Shown here in pieces: positions 53,641 to 62,667 of a stretch of 64,000 nucleotides of DNA (positions are counted from its first letter, which is position 1; each line of letters opens with the position of its first letter). The notes beneath the pieces were generated by a model, which was not told where the DNA came from, ran no database searches, and saw nothing but the letters and a program-made list of their open reading frames with translations. Origin of the DNA: Flagellimonas beolgyonensis (GTDB lineage: Bacteria; Bacteroidota; Bacteroidia; Flavobacteriales; Flavobacteriaceae); contig NZ_RZMY01000006.1 in the NCBI RefSeq assembly GCF_003992615.1, positions 248,001 through 312,000 of the forward strand, written 5' to 3'. A program made the translations under genes and the position numbers.

Positions 53641-55650
53641 ATGGATACCGACCCCCAAATCGAAGAATCTGGAAAAAATGTCCAAAAGCCGGATAACGGT
53701 CCCCGGCCTCCGTTTGGAAGTAAAGGTGTGGGGTGGATCTACTGGATTGTACTGATAATCATTTTGTTCTTTCCTTTTTTCAGTAATCAAATGGGAACTG
53801 CCGAAGAAATTGGGTGGACCAAATTTGAAGAAACCCTACTTTCTGAAAATGCTGTTGCCAAAATTGTTGTGGTCAATAAGGAAACCGCCGAAATCTACTT
53901 GAAAAAAGAATTTCTGGACAAACCAGAGTTCAAGGATTCCAAAAATCGTTTGTTCGCTTCAGAAACCGGCCCACACTACTTCATGACCATTGGGTCTGTG
54001 GAAAGTTTTGAGAACAAGCTGCAAAGTGCCCAGAAAAGTTTGGGACAGACCGAAAAAATTGATGTGCGTTATGAAAACCGCACCAACTGGACCACCGTCT
54101 TTTCTTGGCTGTTCCCATTGATTTTGTTTGTTATTTTTTGGGTGTTCATGCTCCGGCGCATGGGAGGTGGTGGCCGAGGTGGCGGTTCGTTGTTCAATTT
54201 TGGTAAGTCCACGGCAAGACTAACCGAAAAGCCAGGTAAAAGTTCTGTTACCTTCGAAGATATTGCTGGATTGAAAGAAGCCAAGGCGGAGGTTATGGAG
54301 GTCGTGGATTTTTTGAAACATCCCGAAGAATACACACGATTGGGCGCCAAAATACCCAAAGGAGTTTTATTGGTAGGCCCACCGGGAACTGGAAAAACAT
54401 TAATGGCCAAGGCTGTAGCGGGTGAAGCACAGGTGCCTTTTTTCAATATGTCGGGTTCAGAGTTTGTGGAAATGTTTGTGGGGGTGGGAGCCTCCCGCGT
54501 CCGTGACCTGTTCAAACGGGCCAAGGAAAAAGCGCCCAGTATCATTTTTATTGATGAAATCGATGCTGTTGGCCGATCGCGTGGTCGACTCAACGCCCTG
54601 CAGGCCAACGACGAAAGGGAAAGTACCCTTAACCAATTGCTCACCGAGCTGGATGGTTTTGGAGATAATACAGGCGTCATTGTCCTGGCCGCTACCAACC
54701 GGCCCGATATGTTGGATAAAGCATTGCTTCGTCCCGGTCGGTTTGATCGCCATATTTATCTCGAGCTTCCGAGCCAAGCCGAACGGATGGAAATCTTTAA
54801 AGTGCATTTGCGCCCCTTGAAATTGGCAAAGGATGTGGATGTGGAAGTATTGGCCAAACTGAGCCCTGGTTTTTCTGGAGCAGACATTGCCAATATCTGT
54901 AATGAGGCCGCACTGATCGCTGCCCGCAAGAAAAAAAAGAAAGTGGAACACGTAGATTTTATGACCGCTAGGGACCGGGTAATTGGTGGATTGGAACGCA
55001 AGAGCAAGATTATTTCACCCAAGGAAAAGGAAATCGTTGCCTATCATGAAGCCGGACATGCGGTATCCAGTTGGTATTTGGAGCATGTGGACGCCTTGGT
55101 CAAGGTATCGATCATACCCCGCGGAAAATCGCTCGGTGCTGCATGGTACCTTCCCGAGGAGCGGCAAATTGTGACCAAGGCCCAGTTTATTGATCAATTA
55201 TGTGCTTCCCTTGGCGGCAGGGCGGCCGAAGAAGTCATTTTTAATGAAATATCTTCCGGTGCACTCGATGACCTTGAAAAGGTGACCAAACAGGCCTATA
55301 CCATGGTTGCCTATTATGGATTGAATGAAAAAGTTGGGCCGATAAGCTTTTACGATTCCACTGGCAACAACGAACGCTTATTGGGCAAACCCTATAGTGA
55401 GGACATGGCCAAATTGATTGACAAGGAAGTTCAAAATTTGGTTACCACATCCTATGAACGCACCAAAAATCTTTTGCTGATCCATAAAACAGAATTGGAA
55501 AAACTGGCAAAATTGCTTTTGAAAAAAGAGGTGGTCGAGAAAGATGACCTGGAAAAACTTTTGGGCAAAAGGGGTGAAAAAATCCTTTCAAAGGAAAGCC
55601 GAAACCCCATCGATCTTAACTATGTGCGGCAGCACATCAGTACAAATTGA
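53641..55650 (+). CDS. ftsH: FtsH-family ATP-dependent zinc metalloprotease
   Basis: The protein has 669 aa from ATG 53641; a TTG three codons earlier is possible. One helix near 34-51, a periplasmic domain, a second helix near 155-173, then the AAA module with Walker A GPPGTGKT (246-253), Walker [12 protein letters not shown] and the SRH region. The zinc motif HEAGH is at 469-473. It degrades unfolded membrane and cytoplasmic proteins. A coiled-coil gene of the local family follows 55 bp downstream. Confidence 0.97.
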   Translation: MDTDPQIEESGKNVQKPDNGPRPPFGSKGVGWIYWIVLIIILFFPFFSNQMGTAEEIGWTKFEETLLSENAVAKIVVVNKETAEIYLKKEFLDKPEFKDSKNRLFASETGPHYFMTIGSVESFENKLQSAQKSLGQTEKIDVRYENRTNWTTVFSWLFPLILFVIFWVFMLRRMGGGGRGGGSLFNFGKSTARLTEKPGKSSVTFEDIAGLKEAKAEVMEVVDFLKHPEEYTRLGAKIPKGVLLVGPPGTGKTLMAKAVAGEAQVPFFNMSGSEFVEMFVGVGASRVRDLFKRAKEKAPSIIFIDEIDAVGRSRGRLNALQANDERESTLNQLLTELDGFGDNTGVIVLAATNRPDMLDKALLRPGRFDRHIYLELPSQAERMEIFKVHLRPLKLAKDVDVEVLAKLSPGFSGADIANICNEAALIAARKKKKKVEHVDFMTARDRVIGGLERKSKIISPKEKEIVAYHEAGHAVSSWYLEHVDALVKVSIIPRGKSLGAAWYLPEERQIVTKAQFIDQLCASLGGRAAEEVIFNEISSGALDDLEKVTKQAYTMVAYYGLNEKVGPISFYDSTGNNERLLGKPYSEDMAKLIDKEVQNLVTTSYERTKNLLLIHKTELEKLAKLLLKKEVVEKDDLEKLLGKRGEKILSKESRNPIDLNYVRQHISTN

Positions 55651-55663
55651 TATAATAAAACTT

Positions 55664-55692
55664 GAACAGGGAACACCAATTTCCTGTTCCCT
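55664..55692 (+). terminator. Hairpin between ftsH and the coiled-coil gene
   Basis: Two alternative stems fit: GAACAGG (55664-55670) with CCTGTTC (55683-55689), or AGGGAAC (55668-55674) with GTTCCCT (55686-55692), followed by AAAAAC. It could be a weak terminator or a processing element. Confidence 0.45.
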
Positions 55693-55705
55693 AAAAACAA
55701 ATACC

Positions 55706-56095
55706 ATGAAAATAGCAGTAATTTATGATTCAGATCTGCATTTTGAACACAAACAATGGCAAAATGAGCTTGAATTTTGGGAAGATGAATTAAAATCGTT
55801 CAACAACAGATTGGAAGATTTGGTAACATTCCATGATGACAAGGACGTATTGGAGAAATTGGAACACTATCAAAACGAATTCATATTGCACCAAAACGTG
55901 ATTGAAGAACTGAAGGAAACTATTGAAGAACACGAGACCAATATCGCTGGACACAGTCAAATGGGCATGGTATCCTTGGATGTCCCTTTTGTTAAAAAAC
56001 ATCTGGAAATCAGGACCAGCATGGAAGATGAACGATGGATCTATACCGACCTTAAAAAGGAATTTTATCAGTTTCTGACCAAATATTGGAACTAG
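55706..56095 (+). CDS. Coiled-coil protein, member C of a local paralogue family
   Basis: The protein has 129 aa from ATG 55706 (MKIAVIYDSDLHFEH); a longer frame would overlap ftsH. Residues about 48-83 (VLEKLEHYQNEF...ETIEEHETNIAG) match member B at 26765. Helical and charged, with no known domain. It probably shares the ftsH transcript, placing a third family member next to a protein-quality-control gene. Confidence 0.7.
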   Translation: MKIAVIYDSDLHFEHKQWQNELEFWEDELKSFNNRLEDLVTFHDDKDVLEKLEHYQNEFILHQNVIEELKETIEEHETNIAGHSQMGMVSLDVPFVKKHLEIRTSMEDERWIYTDLKKEFYQFLTKYWN

Positions 56096-56174
56096 GCATT
56101 CGATATTTTCATTTCGCAAGCACCATTGGTTTGCCTATCTTTAAAAGGTAATCCAATTCAATAAAAAATAACCT

Positions 56175-56939
56175 ATGCGAATAGTTTCTTGGAACGTCAA
56201 TGGTATCAGGGCAGTGGCCAAAAAGGATTTTTTTAAGAACATCGATGCGCTTGGGCCCGATGTACTCTGTCTTCAAGAGACCAAGGCACAGGACCACGAG
56301 GTTGAAAATGAACTGGCCAAGATGACCGGTTATGAGGCATTCTTCAACTCCGCCGAAAAAAAAGGGTATTCTGGTACGGCATTATTGAGCAAACCAAAGC
56401 CGATAACCGTTCAAAATGATATGGGCGTAGCCGAACACGATACCGAGGGCCGCATACAATGTGCGGAATTTGATGCCTTTTATTTGGTTAATGTCTATGT
56501 GCCCAATTCGGGACAGCAATTGGATCGCTTGGATTATCGAAAAACATGGGATGCGGATTTTTTGGATTACCTCAAAAAATTGGAAACCAAAAAACCCGTG
56601 ATCGTATGTGGCGATTTGAATGTGGCCCATCAAGCTATCGATTTAAAGAATGATAAATCCAATTACAACAAAACGGCCGGCTATACCCAGGTGGAAATTG
56701 ATGGTATGGACAACTTTTTAAACGCCGGGTTCGTGGATGTTTTCAGGCATTTGCATCCCGATGAAGTTGCCTATACGTATTGGAGCTATCGTTTTAAGGC
56801 GCGGGAACGCAATACGGGATGGCGAATCGATTATTTCTTGGTCAGTTCCGAATTGATGGATAAAATCACAGGATTCAAAATTCATTCGGAGATCATGGGC
56901 TCTGACCATTGCCCCATTTCGTTGGAAATCGATTTTTGA
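56175..56939 (+). CDS. xth: Exodeoxyribonuclease III / AP endonuclease
   Basis: The protein has 254 aa. It has MRIVSWNVNGIRA, LCLQETKAQ (catalytic Glu), VCGDLNVAH (Asp/Asn), a Tyr-rich loop and a C-terminal GSDHCPISLEI with the catalytic Asp-His pair. It excises abasic sites and acts as a 3'-5' exonuclease. A possible -7 element TATCTTTA lies upstream near 56138, without an FNR-type box. Confidence 0.95.
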   Translation: MRIVSWNVNGIRAVAKKDFFKNIDALGPDVLCLQETKAQDHEVENELAKMTGYEAFFNSAEKKGYSGTALLSKPKPITVQNDMGVAEHDTEGRIQCAEFDAFYLVNVYVPNSGQQLDRLDYRKTWDADFLDYLKKLETKKPVIVCGDLNVAHQAIDLKNDKSNYNKTAGYTQVEIDGMDNFLNAGFVDVFRHLHPDEVAYTYWSYRFKARERNTGWRIDYFLVSSELMDKITGFKIHSEIMGSDHCPISLEIDF

Positions 56940-56989
56940 CAATATCCTATGTAGTAAAAATTCCTTTAGGGATATATAATTGGAATTAA

Positions 56990-57706
56990 ATGGAAAATAA
57001 CACAACGGAATTCGACGAATATCTGAGCCCCCATTACATTACACGTAGCAATTGGCTACGGGCAGCGGTTTTGGGGGCCAACGACGGTATTTTGTCCACC
57101 ACCAGTATTGCCATAGGTGTGGCTGCGGCCAGTACCAGTAAAGAGCCCATTATATTGGCCACATTGGCCGGTTTGGTTGCCGGAGCCCTATCCATGGCAG
57201 CTGGCGAATATGTTTCGGTAAGTTCCCAAACCGATGTTGAAAAGTCGGATGTTGAACGGGAAAAAATGGAATTGGAAGAAATGCCCGAGATGGAATTGGA
57301 AATGTTGACCCGTATTTATGAGGAACGTGGACTTAAACGGCAAACAGCAGAGTTGGTCGCCAAGGAACTTACCGAAAAAGACGCTTTGGGCGCCCACATA
57401 CGGGATGAATTGGGCATCAATGACATTAATCAGGCCAAACCGATACAGGCGGCTTTGGCATCGGGAGCTTCCTTTACCTTCGGAGCATTATTGCCCTTGT
57501 TTGTTGCCATGTTGTTGCCGCTTAAAAATTTGGAGTATTACCTGTATGTTTTCGGAATCATATTTCTGGTCACGTTGGGAGCCATGGCGGCCAAAGCCGG
57601 GGGATCCAGCGTGTGGAAAGCTGTACTTCGAATTACGTTTTGGGGAACGGTCGCCATGGGGGTAACCGCCTTGGTCGGCTACTTTTTCGGAGTAACGGTC
57701 GGATAG
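56990..57706 (+). CDS. VIT1/CCC1-family metal transporter
   Basis: The protein has 238 aa. It begins with NWLRAAVLGANDGILSTTSIAIGVAAAS, the family signature, and has AAGEYVSVSSQTDVEKSDVEREK at the first loop. Five helices lie at about 35-55, 62-78, 155-175, 185-200 and 215-235, with a hydrophilic middle domain (about 80-150). These proteins move Fe2+ or Mn2+ across membranes for storage or detoxification. Confidence 0.93.
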   Translation: MENNTTEFDEYLSPHYITRSNWLRAAVLGANDGILSTTSIAIGVAAASTSKEPIILATLAGLVAGALSMAAGEYVSVSSQTDVEKSDVEREKMELEEMPEMELEMLTRIYEERGLKRQTAELVAKELTEKDALGAHIRDELGINDINQAKPIQAALASGASFTFGALLPLFVAMLLPLKNLEYYLYVFGIIFLVTLGAMAAKAGGSSVWKAVLRITFWGTVAMGVTALVGYFFGVTVG

Positions 57707-57881
57707 GTGGTATTGAAAACATCCTGGTGAAGGCCCCATTATGTCATTTTAATTCCAGGTTTATTTAAATATGCACCAAACTTTCATGAAAAAGTATTAA
57801 TGGACATTCGTCCAAACCATTAACCCCCATTTGGACCTAAAGCCCTTAAAATGAACCTATTTAATTAAAAAACAATAGGTT

Positions 57882-57899
57882 ATGTAACCTAGGTTACAT
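57882..57899. promoter_or_regulatory. 18-bp perfect palindrome with GTAAC-N4-GTTAC core
   Basis: ATGTAACCTAGGTTACAT is a perfect 18-bp palindrome at 57882-57899, with the core at 57884-57897. It is centred 32 bp upstream of the FNR-type box of the sulfur operon. Its other copy is at 2053-2066. Probably a site for a second, HcpR-like Crp/Fnr regulator (inference from the motif). Confidence 0.62.
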
Positions 57900-57916
57900 T
57901 AAAAAACCTCGAAAAC

Positions 57917-57959
57917 TGACATTTGTCATATTAGCGATTACCCCCTTTAAGTACTTTTA
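57917..57959 (+). promoter_or_regulatory. FNR-box promoter of the sulfur operon
   Basis: TGACATTTGTCA (57917-57928) and -7 element TACTTTTA (57952-57959; 7 of 8), centres exactly 33 bp apart, 27 bp before ATG 57987. Confidence 0.78.
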
Positions 57960-57986
57960 CATTGTAATTCTTAGAAACCAGAAATC

Positions 57987-59234
57987 ATGAAAAATTTAGT
58001 CATATTGGGAGCAGGAACAGCCGGAACAATGATGTCCAACCATCTTGTTTCCAAGCTTCCAAAAAACGAATGGCAAATCACCGTTGTGGACCAATATAAA
58101 ACCCACTATTACCAACCGGGTTTTTTGTTTCTCCCCTTTGATATTTACACTACCAAACAAGTAAAGAAAAAAGGTGCCAAATTTATTCCCAAAGGTGTCA
58201 ATTACATCAATGAGAAAATCGAGATCATTAAACCCGAGGAAAATAAGGTTCTTCTTGACGATGGCACTGAACTTCATTACGATATTTTGATCATTGCCAC
58301 GGGTACCAAAATCGCACCCGAAGAAATTGAGGGTATGAAAGGTCCTGAATGGCACAAAAGTGTTTTTGATTTCTATACCTACGAAGGTGCCAAGGCCCTT
58401 CGTGACAAATTCCGTGAGTGGGAAGGTGGTAAATTGGTGGTCCACATCACCGAAATGCCCATCAAGTGTCCAGTAGCTCCCTTGGAATTTGCCTTCTTGG
58501 CCGATTCCTACTTTAAGAACAAAGGCATGCGGGACAAAGTGGACATCACTTTTGTAACCCCTCTTGGCGGAGCCTTTACTAAGCCAAAAGCTACCGAAGC
58601 ACTCCACCATTTGTTGACCGATAAAGGCATTAAGGAAGTTACCGACTTCAACATTGAACGAGTGGATTATGAGAACAACAAAATAATCGACTATGCCGAA
58701 ACTGAGGTGCCATACGACATCTTGGTCACCGTGCCCACCAACATGGGCGATGCCTTGATCGAACGTTCCGGAATGGGTGATGACCTCAACTATGTGCCCA
58801 CCAATAAGGCCACGTTGCAGACCGAAGATTATGAAAATATTTTCGCCTTGGGCGATGCCACCAACCTACCCGCTTCCAAAGCCGGTTCCGTGGCACACTT
58901 TGAAGCCGAAATATTGACAGAGAACATCTTGAGGTACATCAAAGGAGAACCTTTAAAAGAAGAGTTCGATGGCCATGCCAACTGTTTCATTGAAACCGGT
59001 GGTGGAAAAGCACTTTTGATCGACTTCAATTATACCCACGAACCTGTTGAAGGAACATTCCCCTTCCCTGGTGTGGGACCTTTGAACCTGTTGAAGGAAA
59101 GTAGAACAAACCACATGGGCAAAATGGCCTTCAGGTGGATCTACTGGAACATGCTGATCAAAGGCATCCATATCCCCTTCGTATCTGCGACTATGAGCGA
59201 AAAGGGCAAAAAATTTGAAGATTCCAAAGCATAA
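57987..59234 (+). CDS. sqr: Sulfide:quinone oxidoreductase-like flavoprotein
   Basis: The protein has 415 aa. FAD-binding GAGTAGTMMSNHL (about 8-20) and IFALGDATNLP (about 285-295) flank a pyridine-nucleotide-disulfide reductase fold. C161 in KCPVAP and C333 in HANCFIETGG match two of the three redox Cys of SQR. The third (near residue 127) is absent, so it resembles a two-Cys SQR type. It would oxidise sulfide to sulfane sulfur with quinone as acceptor at the membrane. It heads the operon with DsrC/TusE- and DsrE-like genes. Confidence 0.9.
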   Translation: MKNLVILGAGTAGTMMSNHLVSKLPKNEWQITVVDQYKTHYYQPGFLFLPFDIYTTKQVKKKGAKFIPKGVNYINEKIEIIKPEENKVLLDDGTELHYDILIIATGTKIAPEEIEGMKGPEWHKSVFDFYTYEGAKALRDKFREWEGGKLVVHITEMPIKCPVAPLEFAFLADSYFKNKGMRDKVDITFVTPLGGAFTKPKATEALHHLLTDKGIKEVTDFNIERVDYENNKIIDYAETEVPYDILVTVPTNMGDALIERSGMGDDLNYVPTNKATLQTEDYENIFALGDATNLPASKAGSVAHFEAEILTENILRYIKGEPLKEEFDGHANCFIETGGGKALLIDFNYTHEPVEGTFPFPGVGPLNLLKESRTNHMGKMAFRWIYWNMLIKGIHIPFVSATMSEKGKKFEDSKA

Positions 59235-59258
59235 TAAAAAACCTAAATACATACAAAA

Positions 59259-59567
59259 ATGGACAAGACAATAGGACAAGCAACAATTTCAGTGGACCAA
59301 GAAGGATATTTAACCGATTTTTCCCAATGGAACAAAGAGATTGGAACAGAGATAGCAAAAGAACAGGGCATCGATATGACCGATAAACACTGGGAAGTAA
59401 TCGATTACATCCAACAACAGTTCAAAAACGAAGAACCCCTTTCCATTCGAGGCATCAAAAAGAGTGGTGTACTCGACATCAAGGAGTTTTACGCCCTATT
59501 TCCCGGTGGACCTTTGAAAAAAGCAACCATGATTGCCGGTATCCCAAAACCAAAGAGCTGTATCTAA
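59259..59567 (+). CDS. DsrC/TusE-family sulfur carrier with a single C-terminal Cys
   Basis: The protein has 102 aa. The C-terminus GIPKPKSCI holds the penultimate Cys (C101) of the family, equivalent to the CysB site. The position of the second DsrC Cys, 11 residues earlier, is Thr90, so it is TusE-like. It could carry persulfide from the SQR step towards DsrE (inference). It is 24 bp after sqr. Confidence 0.88.
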   Translation: MDKTIGQATISVDQEGYLTDFSQWNKEIGTEIAKEQGIDMTDKHWEVIDYIQQQFKNEEPLSIRGIKKSGVLDIKEFYALFPGGPLKKATMIAGIPKPKSCI

Positions 59568-59622
59568 TTACGGCCGTGGTTGAACAAAAAACTGAATACA
59601 AAACAATTTTAAACATACGGTA

Positions 59623-60099
59623 ATGAGCGATACTAAAGTAAAAAAGATGCTTTTTATACTCTCCAAAGCCACCCTAGAAAATGTATACGCCGCTTTTGTG
59701 ATGGCCAATGGGGCACGAATGGAAGGCATTGAATCCGAAATATTCTTCACGTTCTTTGGCTTGGAAGCCATCCAAAAGAAAAAATTGGAGCACCTTCATG
59801 TGGCCACAGTGGGTAACCCTGCCATGCACATGCCCACCATGTTGGGCGGATTGCCTGGTGTGGAAGCCTTGGCGACCAAAATGATGAAGAAGGAAATGGA
59901 GAAATTGGACATGCCACCCGTTGGCGAATTCTTGGAAATCCTTTCGGATTCCGGATGCAAACTATGGGCCTGTAAGTTGGCAGTGGACATGTTCCACTTG
60001 GAAAAAGAAGACCTGATCGATGATTTGGATGGTATCTTGACCATAGGCGATTTTTACAATAGGGCCGATCAAGAAGGAACCCATCTATTGTTCATCTAA
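59623..60099 (+). CDS. DsrE-family sulfur-transfer protein
   Basis: The protein has 158 aa with a DsrE/DsrF/DsrH fold (VKKMLFILSKATLENVYAAFVMANGA). C112 and C117 in SGCKLWACKLAVDMF are candidate persulfide sites, as in DsrE2/DsrE3-type proteins. It is last in the sqr operon and probably exchanges sulfur with the DsrC/TusE-like partner. The pathway end point is unknown. Confidence 0.85.
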   Translation: MSDTKVKKMLFILSKATLENVYAAFVMANGARMEGIESEIFFTFFGLEAIQKKKLEHLHVATVGNPAMHMPTMLGGLPGVEALATKMMKKEMEKLDMPPVGEFLEILSDSGCKLWACKLAVDMFHLEKEDLIDDLDGILTIGDFYNRADQEGTHLLFI

Positions 60100-60135
60100 A
60101 ATTACATAACGATACCTTTTTCATATCTAACGGGG

Positions 60136-60196
60136 ACCGGCCAAAAGGTGCAGATTTGTTACAACAAACCTCAACACTTTTTGGTCGGTTCTTTTT
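60136..60196 (+). terminator. Terminator of the sulfur operon
   Basis: A 15-bp stem (60136-60150 with 60175-60189, including two G-U pairs), 24-nt loop, then TTCTTTTT at 60189-60196. Confidence 0.8.
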
Positions 60197-60212
60197 ATAG
60201 ATACAATTGGGG

Positions 60213-61955
60213 TTATTTCAAACGCTCAATCACTAGATCAAAACCACGGTGTTCAATACCATCCCTCCTTAAGATTTCGAAATCCTTGATGATGACCTCG
60301 CTGTATTTTTCATTCGCTGTATTCACTTGTTGCGATAATTCCAGATAAAGCTCCAAAGCCTTATCCAAATCATCCTGTAACAAATGACAATGCGCCAAAT
60401 TACAGGTTAGGGATTGTAAGGGAATATTAAAAGTTATTGCATCAAGTATGGTTTGCTCCGCTTTCTGGTAATCTTGAAGTCGCAGCTGAAGCCAACTTAT
60501 GTTCACATGTGACAATACGAGTTCATATTGCAAGCGATCGTTATGGGGATATTTCTTGAGATTTTCGTCCAGTATGTGCATTATTTCCTCTTGAAAAGCC
60601 ATTTTTTCCTTGAGATCGATGGTCTCATCGATTTGTTCTTTCAAATGATTCACCTTCCTTAAAACGTGATGAAGCGATAGATTTTCTTCACAAATACCGG
60701 AAAAGTACTCCAAATAGTGCTTGCTATCATTTTTCATGGTTTTGATCACTGGCAGATCATCCCCATATTTTTGCAATCGTATCTGAACTTCATTCAAAAG
60801 GGCCAACGCTTTGGACTTATACCCAAAATCTAGGGTGTTTTCGAGCTGGGCTTGATAGAGTTCAACCAAATTCATGGCCGTTGCACAAAAATCGGCATCA
60901 AAATCCATGGGCTGTGCCATAGCCAAATGTCTTCTTATCTCCAATGCTTGGCCAAAATAGTCATTTGCTTGTTGCATATGTCCCAACTCAAAATGGAACA
61001 ACCCCAAGTTATGCAGGCCCGTGGCCAAATAGTGTGTATAGGCTTCAGGCTTTACATCTGCCAATTCATTGTAACGGTCAACGGCCTGATTCATGTAAGC
61101 AATGGCTTGTTCCAATTGTTGCATTTCGGAATGCACGATGCCCAAATTGTTAAAGGTCGAAGCCACGTAAGGTTGGAAGATGTCGAAGTTGAGATCGGAC
61201 AGTTCCTGATAGGCCACAAGTGCCAATTCATAATACTGCACCGCCTTTTTGGGCTCTTCCATTGCGTTGAAGGTAACGGCCAAATTATTGAGAACGGCCG
61301 CCAAATAGGGTTTTAAAGCTTCATCCCCATCCCCTATCAAATGTTCAAAAAGTTGCTGTGCCTTTCCATATTGGACCTTGGCATCAAAAAGATTGAATTC
61401 TTCCGTATAAATATTGCCCAACTGATAATGGGCACTGGCGCGCAACCGCAAATAGGCCGGGTCTTTTAATCCCTCGTAAATTTTAATGGCCTCTTTGTAC
61501 TGTTTCTTGGCGAAGTAATACTCCTTTTTCTTGGCATACACTTCAGCCAGGGCAAATTGGGTATTTGCCAAATGTGGAAGAAATTCTGTTTCCCCTTTGT
61601 CTACCATTTCGGCATAAACTTCCAATGCCTTCTTGTAATTTGCAATGGCATTTACCCTATCCGATTCAGCCTGAATGGCTGCAATATTGTTCAAGATGGC
61701 TGCCTTATCCGCCAAGCTGCCCAATGAGGGGTTTCTTTCTAACAGATCAAGTGCGGTTGTAAATGCTTCAATGGCCTTCGTAGGTTTTTTTGTTCTTTGG
61801 TACAGCCGGCCCAAAACACTGTTCAAATGAAGTTGTTGTTCTGGAGTTGTGGCGGACTGCAATGCCTCACGATAATTTTCAATGGACTTTTCCACCTCGT
61901 TTTCATGTAAGAGTACATTGGCGTTTTGAATGTGTTCTGCAAAGGAAAGTCTCAT
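60213..61955 (-). CDS. TPR-repeat protein of the hyp locus
   Basis: The protein has 580 aa. It is made of tandem tetratricopeptide repeats from about residue 10 to 350, for example AIENYREALQ-type helices and FNNLGIVHSEMQQLEQAIAYMNQAV, followed by a further helical C-terminal region. No signal peptide. It lies 17 bp after the Aat-like gene in the hydrogenase maturation operon. It may be a scaffold for hydrogenase assembly, but that is inference from position. Confidence 0.75.
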   Translation of the reverse strand: MRLSFAEHIQNANVLLHENEVEKSIENYREALQSATTPEQQLHLNSVLGRLYQRTKKPTKAIEAFTTALDLLERNPSLGSLADKAAILNNIAAIQAESDRVNAIANYKKALEVYAEMVDKGETEFLPHLANTQFALAEVYAKKKEYYFAKKQYKEAIKIYEGLKDPAYLRLRASAHYQLGNIYTEEFNLFDAKVQYGKAQQLFEHLIGDGDEALKPYLAAVLNNLAVTFNAMEEPKKAVQYYELALVAYQELSDLNFDIFQPYVASTFNNLGIVHSEMQQLEQAIAYMNQAVDRYNELADVKPEAYTHYLATGLHNLGLFHFELGHMQQANDYFGQALEIRRHLAMAQPMDFDADFCATAMNLVELYQAQLENTLDFGYKSKALALLNEVQIRLQKYGDDLPVIKTMKNDSKHYLEYFSGICEENLSLHHVLRKVNHLKEQIDETIDLKEKMAFQEEIMHILDENLKKYPHNDRLQYELVLSHVNISWLQLRLQDYQKAEQTILDAITFNIPLQSLTCNLAHCHLLQDDLDKALELYLELSQQVNTANEKYSEVIIKDFEILRRDGIEHRGFDLVIERLK

Positions 61956-61972
61956 AACGGTTTGTTTTTTAA

Positions 61973-62656
61973 TTAGAATTCATTGGGGACATCCTTGTAC
62001 TTCTTGGCATTTTCCTTACAGATGTCCACATACTCCAATCGGGGCATTTCGTCATATTCAATACCCGGAAAGAAAAAAGTCTGTTTTTGCATATCGAGTA
62101 ACCGATAGCCTTGATGTTTCAATTTATCTATCAAACACAAAACGGCCAACTCATCGGCACCCGCCATGGTGGTAAACAAATATTCGCCGAAAAAGAGTTT
62201 GCCAATGGCGACCCCAAAGAGTCCCCCGGCAAGATTTCCATCTTTCCAAATAGCTATGGAATGTGCTTTACCCATCGTATGCAATTCCATAAATATGCGC
62301 ACCATCCGTTCCGATAGCCAGCTGTTGTCCATTTGCCCTTCAAGGTTATATACTTGCTGACAACCACGTAACACCTGCTCAAAATCCGTATCAACGGTAA
62401 CCGTGAACTCTTGGTTCAACATTTCCCATCTTTTTTGGGGAATTTCAAAGGATTCGGGACGTACAACGATCCTGGGGTCGGGTGACCACCACTTGATGTG
62501 TTTGAGCGGATAGTGCCAATAAAAAATTCCGTTGTTATAGGCCAGCAACATACGCTCAACCGACATGGTGCCCCCAACGGCCAACAGCCCATCTATATCA
62601 GCAAAATAGGCAGGTGGAAAAGTAATTTCATCCTTTTTAAGCTCAAAGTAAGGCAC
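61973..62656 (-). CDS. Divergent leucyl/phenylalanyl-tRNA-protein transferase-like protein
   Basis: The protein has 227 aa. Family features kept are NNGIFYWH, KWWSPDPRIVV, AHSIAIWKDGNLAGGLFGVAIGKLFFGE and LLDMQ. The region after GEYLF and the C-terminal motif differ from standard Aat (no MFS, no HL-x-S-L-G). Its neighbours are hypC and a TPR gene, not the usual clpS/clpA. It may be a paralogue with another amino-acid transfer role. Confidence 0.78.
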   Translation of the reverse strand: MPYFELKKDEITFPPAYFADIDGLLAVGGTMSVERMLLAYNNGIFYWHYPLKHIKWWSPDPRIVVRPESFEIPQKRWEMLNQEFTVTVDTDFEQVLRGCQQVYNLEGQMDNSWLSERMVRIFMELHTMGKAHSIAIWKDGNLAGGLFGVAIGKLFFGEYLFTTMAGADELAVLCLIDKLKHQGYRLLDMQKQTFFFPGIEYDEMPRLEYVDICKENAKKYKDVPNEF

Positions 62657-62667
62657 CTTTTTATGTT

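Noticed and set aside
61973..62656. Plain N-end-rule Aat gene
   Set aside because: Several canonical residues are changed and the neighbours are hydrogenase genes, so a firm aat symbol was not given.
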